Assembly: GCA_017541305.1 (NCBI GenBank)
Contig: JAFXZJ010000025.1
Location: 1-64,000, forward strand
Length of the DNA: 64,000 nt
Direction: 5' to 3'
From: Clostridia bacterium
Lineage (GTDB): Bacteria; Bacillota; Clostridia; Christensenellales; CAG-138
Part shown: positions 59,142 through 64,000 of the stretch, one piece after another
How positions within the stretch are numbered: the stretch's first letter is position 1
How the letters are laid out: the number at the start of each line of letters is the position of its first letter
Program-made: the position numbers and the translations under genes
The notes under the pieces: model-generated
What the model was told of the DNA's origin: nothing
Databases searched by the model: none
Seen by the model: only the letters and a program-made list of their open reading frames with translations

Positions 59142-60062
59142 TTATTTATTGACCGCCGAACGCAGGAACGCGGCCACGCCGCGGTAGACCTCGTCACGGT
59201 TGAGCTCGTTGTGCATCTCGTGCCTGCCGTTTTCATATAGCTGCAGCACGACCTTGGTGTGCCCGGTCTTCTTAAGGTTTTCGCAGACCTCGACGACGCC
59301 CTTGCCGTAGGAGCCCACGGGATCCTCCTTGCCGGCGACCAGATAAATGGGCACGTTTTTGACCTTTTCGGCCCATGCCTTGCCCGAGATCTCGCCCAGG
59401 CCGTCGAACAGATCGCGGAAAGCGGCGGAGGTGAACGTGAATCCGCAGAATTCGTCCTTGACGTATTCGTCGACTATCGTTTCGTCATGGGTCAGCCAGT
59501 CGAACGGCGTGCGGGGAGACGCGACCTTCTTCGCGTAAGCGCCGAAGGCAAGGCCGTTGAGCTTCTCGTCAGGCTCGGCCCCGCCGGTCTTCTTTATATG
59601 GGACTTGGCTATGGCCTTGGCGATGGCAAGCACGGGATTCTTTCCCGCGGTGCCGGAGAAAATGAACGCGTCGAACTCATCGGGGAACCTGGAGGCGCAG
59701 GTGCGGGCCAGGAAGCTGCCCATCGAGTGCCCGTAAAGCACCATCGGCACGCCGGGGCATTCGCGCTTTATCGTTTCATGCAGCTTCATGATATCCGTGA
59801 TAACGAGCGTCCAGCCGTTTTCGGGCGCAAAGAAGCCCTTTTTGCCCTTGCCGTTGACCGAGCCGCCGTGCCCGGCGTGATCCTCGGCATACACGGCGTA
59901 ACCCAGTGAAGTGAGGTAATTCGCAAGATCATCATAGCGCAGGGCGTGCTCCGCCATGCCGTGAACGATCTGTATCGCCGCCTTGGGCGCGCCTTCGGGC
60001 AGCCACTTATACGCGGCGATATCGCAAAGCTTTGTTGCGGATGGGTAGCTGAATCTTTCCAT
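59142..60062 (-). CDS. Alpha/beta hydrolase, monoacylglycerol lipase-like
   Basis: 306 residues from ATG 60062 behind GGAAAGGAAA. IQIVHGMAEHALRYD, DHAGHGGS, the nucleophile elbow YGHSMGS (Ser113), the late acid in VAGKEDPVG and the His in NGRHEMHNEL fit the Serine aminopeptidase S33/monoacylglycerol lipase group (lysophospholipase-like). It has a cap domain of about 100 residues and no signal peptide. Substrate uncertain. Confidence 0.9.
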   Translation of the reverse strand: MERFSYPSATKLCDIAAYKWLPEGAPKAAIQIVHGMAEHALRYDDLANYLTSLGYAVYAEDHAGHGGSVNGKGKKGFFAPENGWTLVITDIMKLHETIKRECPGVPMVLYGHSMGSFLARTCASRFPDEFDAFIFSGTAGKNPVLAIAKAIAKSHIKKTGGAEPDEKLNGLAFGAYAKKVASPRTPFDWLTHDETIVDEYVKDEFCGFTFTSAAFRDLFDGLGEISGKAWAEKVKNVPIYLVAGKEDPVGSYGKGVVEVCENLKKTGHTKVVLQLYENGRHEMHNELNRDEVYRGVAAFLRSAVNK

Positions 60063-60076
60063 AGCGTTTCCTTTCC

Positions 60077-60169
60077 TTACTGAACGATTATTGCTATCAC
60101 GGCGACCGCCGCGGAGAGTACGAACAGCGCTGCCATTATCAGCGCGATGAGCCTTGCGGACTTTTTCAT
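60077..60169 (-). CDS. 30-residue membrane peptide
   Basis: A short frame upstream of the lipase gene: MKKSARLIALIMAALFVLSA then an Ala/Val/Ile run ending IIVQ and a stop. It has an AAAGGTG SD seven bases before the ATG, a basic start and one helix filling the rest. The lipase SD follows 10 bases after its stop, so it may be a leader cistron. No family recognised; small size limits confidence. Confidence 0.5.
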   Translation of the reverse strand: MKKSARLIALIMAALFVLSAAVAVIAIIVQ

Positions 60170-60194
60170 GGGAACACACCTTTCATATTTATCG

Positions 60195-60407
60195 TCAGCG
60201 CCCGGTGAACGGGGATAAAAGCTTTGCGAAGAAATCCTCGTCGCTTTCAAGCCCGAACCACACGATTACCGCATACGCCACGACGGCGGCAAGTATCAAA
60301 GCGAGCACCAAAAGCGCGATGCTCCCCCAATGGATCTCCCTGTGCTTGACCCGGCGCAGGGGCTTGGTATGATCCGTATAGTGAATGCGGTAATGACGGC
60401 GTTTCAT
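60195..60407 (-). CDS. Small single-helix membrane protein
   Basis: 70 residues. A very basic N-terminus (MKRRHYRIHYTDHTKPLRRVK) precedes one transmembrane helix (about 28-50) and a short acidic tail (ESDEDFFAKLLSPF). There is no SD. The TATAAT box of its promoter is only eight bases from the ATG, so the mRNA would be nearly leaderless. No family recognised. The 30-residue peptide and the lipase follow. Confidence 0.55.
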   Translation of the reverse strand: MKRRHYRIHYTDHTKPLRRVKHREIHWGSIALLVLALILAAVVAYAVIVWFGLESDEDFFAKLLSPFTGR

Positions 60408-60414
60408 ATCATCT

Positions 60415-60443
60415 ATTATATCACAAACGGAGCGGGATTGAAA
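60415..60443 (-). promoter_or_regulatory. Promoter of the small membrane protein gene
   Basis: Minus-strand TTTCAA (60438-60443) and TATAAT (60415-60420) with a 17-bp spacer. The predicted start site falls within a few bases of the ATG at 60407. Confidence 0.6.
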
Positions 60444-60465
60444 AGACTGAAATGGATATTATTTG

Positions 60466-60499
60466 AAAAATAGTGAAAAAGGGACCTTGCGCGGTCCCT
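60466..60499 (-). terminator. Terminator after the 73-residue gene
   Basis: Minus-strand AGGGACC and GGTCCCT with a six-base loop, followed by TTTTTCACTATTTTT. Confidence 0.88.
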
Positions 60500-60506
60500 C
60501 TGCGCC

Positions 60507-60728
60507 TTACCCTTCCCGTGCCGGATCGGTCACGATGGGCTCTATCTCGTTATACGAGCGGCGCTCGAAAAAATCACCCGGAGGGGCGTACATGAGCCCG
60601 GTGTATTCCGAGGCCGAAGCCGTGCGCATGCCCTCGGTGCCTATGAAATCCGGCCCGATCATGTCGGGCGCCTCGACGGTCTCGCCGCCCGTGGGGATAT
60701 GCGGCCTTTTTCTGTGCTTTTTCGACAT
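60507..60728 (-). CDS. Small hypothetical protein
   Basis: 73 residues from ATG 60728. A basic start (MSKKHRKRPHIPTGG) is followed by a Pro/Gly/Glu-rich, probably disordered body with no membrane helix and no known family. A perfect SD (GGAGGTGA) is present but buried in an inverted repeat (60734-60764), which supports a real, regulated gene. Confidence 0.5.
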   Translation of the reverse strand: MSKKHRKRPHIPTGGETVEAPDMIGPDFIGTEGMRTASASEYTGLMYAPPGDFFERRSYNEIEPIVTDPAREG

Positions 60729-60733
60729 AAAGA

Positions 60734-60764
60734 TCACCTCCGCTTAGAGTATGAGCGGAGGTGA
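60734..60764 (-). promoter_or_regulatory. Hairpin masking the ribosome binding site of the 73-residue gene
   Basis: TCACCTCCGCT and AGCGGAGGTGA form a perfect 11-bp stem with a nine-base loop. In the minus-strand RNA the 3' arm contains the SD GGAGGTGA six bases before the ATG at 60728. It also lies between the hydrolase and the small gene and could act as a terminator or attenuator, though the following U tract is short (ATCTTTATG). Confidence 0.65.
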
Positions 60765-60784
60765 ACGGAATTATTCATTATGGC

Positions 60785-61495
60785 TTACAGCAGCGATCTG
60801 ACCAGCTCGGCGAGCTCGTTCGGATGCGTGACGGGTATCTCGTGCCCCGCGCCGCGTATCTCCACAAAGCTGCCGCGCGGTATCGCATCGGCAATGGCGG
60901 AGGCGTGCTCGCGCCTGATCGCCTCGTCCTTCTGCCCGTAGACGACCGTCGTTTCGCAAATGACGTTGGCAAGCTCGGAATTGGTTATATGGGGCTCGGT
61001 GAGCATAAGCCTCAAAAGCATCGCGGGCACGGGATTCTTTTTTCTTTCCGCGAAGGAAAGCTCTTTTTTTATAGTGCGGATCATCTTGGGCTTTAAGCCG
61101 GAAGGATCGGAATTGACGCCGATCAATATGAGCTTGCGCACCCTGATCGAGCGCAGCGCCATGAGGATCGCGGTTATCGCGCCGTCGGAAAAGCCGATTA
61201 TATCATATTCGCCTATGCCGAGCTTATCCTCCATGAGCTTTATCGCGTCGTCGGCCATCAGCTCATAGCTTATATCAAGGGGCGTGTCGTCCTCGGCGGG
61301 CTCGGATCCGCCCTGCAGACGGCTGTCCATCAGCACGAACCCGCGCGAGGCGGAAAGCAGGGGCACGAATTTTTCGAAGATCTTCATGCTCTCCCCGTTG
61401 CCGTGGAGCAGCAAAGCCGGCGTCCTGAGCTTGAAATCCCTGACGCCCGCGAGCTCATAATTTATCAGCTGATCGTTTATTATGGCCTTTGGCAT
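60785..61495 (-). CDS. Alpha/beta hydrolase
   Basis: 236 residues. LLLHGNGESMKIFE, the nucleophile elbow IIGFSDGAITA and a terminal His in GAGHEIPVTHP match small alpha/beta hydrolases of the haloperoxidase/esterase type. VVYGQKDEAI supplies the acid region. The GFSDG nucleophile motif is typical of the group near MhpC/BioH-like enzymes. Substrate unknown. Its own promoter lies at 61536-61564, divergent from glmS. Confidence 0.85.
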   Translation of the reverse strand: MPKAIINDQLINYELAGVRDFKLRTPALLLHGNGESMKIFEKFVPLLSASRGFVLMDSRLQGGSEPAEDDTPLDISYELMADDAIKLMEDKLGIGEYDIIGFSDGAITAILMALRSIRVRKLILIGVNSDPSGLKPKMIRTIKKELSFAERKKNPVPAMLLRLMLTEPHITNSELANVICETTVVYGQKDEAIRREHASAIADAIPRGSFVEIRGAGHEIPVTHPNELAELVRSLL

Positions 61496-61535
61496 AGCGT
61501 TTTATTCTCCGTAATGATCTTTTCACCCTTTGGGC

Positions 61536-61564
61536 ATTATAGCACAAAAGAATATAAAATGCAA
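61536..61564 (-). promoter_or_regulatory. Promoter of the alpha/beta hydrolase gene
   Basis: Minus-strand TTGCAT (61559-61564) and TATAAT (61536-61541) with a 17-bp spacer. Confidence 0.8.
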
Positions 61565-61642
61565 ATAATCTTTGAATTTTCATCAAAAAAAGACCGGAAT
61601 CGGGTAAAATCGGCCCTAGGGCTTCCCTATTGGCATTTTTAC

Positions 61643-61671
61643 TTGACAACTCGAATATTTTCTTATAAAAT
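61643..61671 (+). promoter_or_regulatory. glmS promoter
   Basis: TTGACA (61643-61648) and TAAAAT (61666-61671) with a 17-bp spacer, 37 bases before the start codon. The leader left between promoter and gene is about 30 bases, too short for a glmS ribozyme. Confidence 0.75.
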
Positions 61672-61708
61672 TTTAAGGATATAAAGCTCTTGAAAAGGAG
61701 AACTGTTT

Positions 61709-63538
61709 ATGTGCGGTATAGTTGGTTTTACGGGAGTGGGCAACGCGACTCCCATCTTGATAGAAGGTCTTGAAACGCTCGCGTACCGCGGGTATGATTC
61801 GGCGGGCATAGCCGTTTGGGATGGCGAGAACATCGTCATGCGCAAGGAAAAGGGCCAGCTGCAGAACCTGAAGGACATACTTGCTTCGGAGCCCATAGGC
61901 GGCAGCTGCGGCATTGGCCACACCCGCTGGGCGACTCACGGCGAGCCCTCTTACATAAATTCGCATCCCCACGGGGACGACAAAAAGCAGCTGGTGCTGG
62001 TGCATAACGGCATTATAGAAAACTACGTCAAGCTGAAATCCATGCTGATCGACAAGGGCTGCAATTTCGTGTCGGATACCGATACCGAGGTGGTCGCGCA
62101 GCTGATAGGCGATCTGTATAAGGGCGATCCCCTTGCCGCGATAACCGCGGGCATACGCCTGCTTGAAGGCTCGTTCGCGCTGGCGATACTCTTCCGCGAC
62201 GATCCCGACCGCATATACTGCGTCTGCAAGGACAGCCCCATGGTGGTGGGTTACGGCAGGGACGGCGCGCACATCGCATCGGACATCCCCGCGATGCTAT
62301 CCTACACCCGCGACGTGACGTTCATGGGCGATAAGCAGATCGCCGTGCTCTCGCCCGAGGGAATAGCCTTCTATGACGAATTCGGCACGCCCATCGACAA
62401 GGGCAGCACGCATATCGACTGGGATCTCGACGCCGCCAAGAAGGGCAGCTATGAGCACTATATGATGAAGGAGATCTGCGAGGAGCCGGTCGCGTTCCGC
62501 AAGACCGCCGAGCAGTACGTCTCGTTCAAATACAGGAAGCTCAAGACCGACTGCTTCCCCTGGTCCGAAGAGGATGCGCAGAGCATAAAGCGCATACGTA
62601 TAATCGGCTGCGGCACCGCCTATCACGCGGGGCTTCTGGGCAAGAAATATTTCAGCACCCTGGCAAAGATACCCGTTGAGGCCGAGATCGCATCCGAATT
62701 CAGATATTCCGATTACACGTTCGAGCCGGGCGAGATGCTGTTCGTCATCTCACAATCCGGCGAGACCGCCGATACGATAGCCGCTATGCGAATGGCGAAG
62801 CAGGCGGGAGTCAAGACCGTTGCCGTGTGCAACGTGATAGGCTCCACCATCGCCCGCGAGGCCGACGATGTGCTGTTCACGTATGCCGGGCCCGAGATCG
62901 CCGTTGCCGCCACCAAATCATACCTGACGCAGGTAACGGTGCTCTTCCTTGCCGCGCTCTCGCTTGCCGAGGTGCGCGGGACCGTGACCGAGGAGCGCAT
63001 CGCCTCGCTCATAACCGAGCTGGCCTCGATCCCCGCGGGCATGGAAAAGCTTATAGACAGCCGTGAGGAGATACAGTATTTCGCCAGCCGCGAATTCGTC
63101 GCGCAGCACGTGTTCTTCATAGGCCGCGGCATCGACTGCGCGCTGGCCATGGAGGCCGCGCTGAAGCTCAAGGAGATCAGCTACATACATTCCGAGGCCT
63201 ATGCGGCAGGCGAGCTGAAGCACGGCACCATCGCCCTTATCGAGGACGGCACGCTTGTGATCGCGCTTGCCACCCAGGGCAGCCTTGCCGCAAAGACGGC
63301 AAGCAATATCGAGGAGGTGCGCGTAAGGGGCGCCAAGGTGCTGGGCCTGACCAACGGCGAGATGCCCGACGTGGACGCCCACTGCGCGAACGTGTGGCGC
63401 ATCGACAAGACCAACGAGCTGCTTGCGCCCTTCCTTGCGATAATCCCCCTGCAGCTGTTCGCCTATTATATGGCGGTGCAGAAGGGCTGCTCGGTCGACA
63501 AGCCCAGGAACCTTGCCAAGAGCGTGACCGTTGAGTGA
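61709..63538 (+). CDS. glmS: Glutamine-fructose-6-phosphate aminotransferase
   Basis: 609 residues, the standard length. Makes glucosamine-6-phosphate for cell-wall synthesis. The N-terminal glutaminase begins MCGIVGFTG with the catalytic Cys after Met removal, then GYDSAGIA and TRWATHGEPS. Two SIS isomerase domains follow (GCGTAYHAGLLGKKYF, SQSGETADT, GRGIDCALAMEAALKLKE) and the C-terminal KPRNLAKSVTVE is intact. SD AAGGAG. Confidence 0.97.
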   Translation: MCGIVGFTGVGNATPILIEGLETLAYRGYDSAGIAVWDGENIVMRKEKGQLQNLKDILASEPIGGSCGIGHTRWATHGEPSYINSHPHGDDKKQLVLVHNGIIENYVKLKSMLIDKGCNFVSDTDTEVVAQLIGDLYKGDPLAAITAGIRLLEGSFALAILFRDDPDRIYCVCKDSPMVVGYGRDGAHIASDIPAMLSYTRDVTFMGDKQIAVLSPEGIAFYDEFGTPIDKGSTHIDWDLDAAKKGSYEHYMMKEICEEPVAFRKTAEQYVSFKYRKLKTDCFPWSEEDAQSIKRIRIIGCGTAYHAGLLGKKYFSTLAKIPVEAEIASEFRYSDYTFEPGEMLFVISQSGETADTIAAMRMAKQAGVKTVAVCNVIGSTIAREADDVLFTYAGPEIAVAATKSYLTQVTVLFLAALSLAEVRGTVTEERIASLITELASIPAGMEKLIDSREEIQYFASREFVAQHVFFIGRGIDCALAMEAALKLKEISYIHSEAYAAGELKHGTIALIEDGTLVIALATQGSLAAKTASNIEEVRVRGAKVLGLTNGEMPDVDAHCANVWRIDKTNELLAPFLAIIPLQLFAYYMAVQKGCSVDKPRNLAKSVTVE

Positions 63539-63539
63539 T

Positions 63540-63953
63540 ATGGAAAAGAAAGTGTATTTCGCGGGCTCGATCCGCGGCGGGCGCGTTGACGCGGCCCTTT
63601 ACCGCCGCATGATAGAGCATATAAAAAAGACCGCCGACGTGCTGACCGAGCACGTGGGCGACCTTGCCCTGAGCGCCCTTGAGGGGGAGCTTGACCGCGA
63701 CAGGCTCATTTACGAGCAGGACACGGCGTGGATACGCGAATGCGATCTGCTGATAGCCGAGTGCACCTGCCCGTCGCTCGGTGTGGGATATGAGCTGGCC
63801 TATGCCGAAAAGCTGAACAAGCCCTGCTTCGTGTTCTATAACAGGGAGCGCGGAAACCTTTCGGCAATGATAAAGGGCGATCCGTATTATGAGCTTTTCC
63901 CGTATTCAACGGAGGATGAGATCGTAAAAGGGCTGGATTCGATATTGAAGTAA
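63540..63953 (+). CDS. 2'-deoxynucleoside 5'-phosphate N-hydrolase / nucleoside deoxyribosyltransferase-like protein
   Basis: 137 residues from ATG 63540, one base after the glmS stop. KVYFAGSIRGGRVD at the start, YEQDTAWIRECDLLIAECTCPSLGVGYELAYAEKL in the middle (read as the D-x-x-W, E-C-D and G-x-G-x-E-L motifs) match the Rcl/DNPH1 and deoxyribosyltransferase superfamily, with the catalytic Glu in GYELAYAE. It would split the sugar-base bond of deoxynucleotides for salvage or pool cleaning. It is translationally close to glmS, although no pathway link is obvious. Confidence 0.88.
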   Translation: MEKKVYFAGSIRGGRVDAALYRRMIEHIKKTADVLTEHVGDLALSALEGELDRDRLIYEQDTAWIRECDLLIAECTCPSLGVGYELAYAEKLNKPCFVFYNRERGNLSAMIKGDPYYELFPYSTEDEIVKGLDSILK

Positions 63954-63958
63954 ACGAA

Positions 63959-64000
63959 AGCCGCGGAAGTGCGCAAGTGCGCAGCCGCGGCTTTTTATTA
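63959..64000 (+). terminator. Terminator after glmS and the N-hydrolase gene
   Basis: AGCCGCGG (63959-63966) pairs with CCGCGGCT (63985-63992), with an inner TGCGC/GCGCA stem, followed by TTTTATTA to the window end. Confidence 0.9.

Noticed and set aside
61496-61708. glmS ribozyme
   Set aside because: No ribozyme core is recognisable and the promoter at 61643-61671 leaves too little leader.
1-64000. CRISPR array, tRNA or rRNA genes, prophage
   Set aside because: No regularly spaced repeats, no tRNA-like cloverleaf besides the tmRNA, no rRNA blocks and no phage structural genes were seen by eye; a tool-based scan was not possible.

Overview
The window looks like chromosomal DNA of an anaerobic member of the Bacillota, class Clostridia. 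Supporting signs are strong GGAGG ribosome binding sites, a SpoVA-type sporulation protein, RNase J together with RNase Y, CdaA/CdaR, zinc-ribbon S18, TipAL-like MerR and PadR regulators, VTC/DUF4956 proteins and three secreted proteins ending in dockerin domains. The DNA is GC-rich but uses the ATA isoleucine codon freely. Species cannot be named. No rRNA, tRNA, CRISPR array or complete insertion sequence was found. The only mobile-element trace is a TnpV gene at the left edge, fused to a broken peptide-transporter binding-protein gene.

Layout. 1-1.1 kb: binding-protein fragment, tnpV and the tmRNA gene ssrA (minus strand). 1.2-3.4 kb: a MerR/TipAL regulator with a textbook operator, and a membrane-tethered HTH regulator with an extracellular leucine-rich-like region. 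3.6-19.9 kb: a long minus-strand run read as cdaA, cdaR (frameshifted by an 8-bp tandem duplication), FAD oxidoreductase, P-loop ATPase, SLOG protein, ABC-F, rnj, ylbF-like, mltG, U32 protein, a fused pgk-tpi gene, gpmI, secG, smpB. 20.1-26.1 kb: a minus-strand accessory operon (MFS transporter, GH2 glycosidase, two FMN reductases, CAT-like acetyltransferase, compact kinase, unknown). 26.3-30.6 kb: RCC1-repeat dockerin protein, hypoxanthine-DNA glycosylase, zinc-ribbon membrane protein, cytidylate-kinase-like protein, HutD/Ves.

30.8-38.9 kb (plus strand): rpsF-ssb-rpsR, acyltransferase, leucine-rich dockerin protein, RsmF-like and RsmA rRNA methyltransferases, GntR regulator and an IMP dehydrogenase resembling that of the protozoan Tritrichomonas. 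39-47.6 kb (plus): MecA-like PBP, ftsK, rimO, pgsA, pncC, recA. 47.7-49.4 kb: two paralogous small secreted or leader-bearing peptides followed by a radical SAM/SPASM enzyme, the best candidate for an undescribed system. 49.5-56.3 kb: PadR plus a membrane partner, VTC/DUF4956, dipeptidase, RNase Y, SpoVAC-like, ECF sigma with a very small membrane partner. 56.4-64 kb: a dockerin-bearing subtilase, two alpha/beta hydrolases, small membrane peptides, glmS and a deoxynucleotide N-hydrolase-like protein.

How it fits together: most of the window is housekeeping (glycolysis, c-di-AMP signalling, RNA decay, trans-translation, ribosome maturation, cell wall, purine and amino-sugar synthesis). Between these blocks lie secreted, dockerin-bearing proteins and a sugar/redox operon that suggest a surface-active, polymer-using gut or rumen-like lifestyle. 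Intergenic stretches are short. The longest protein-free stretch is 535-1210, which holds ssrA, its promoter and a hairpin. The remaining gaps are below about 250 bases and hold the promoters and terminators listed.
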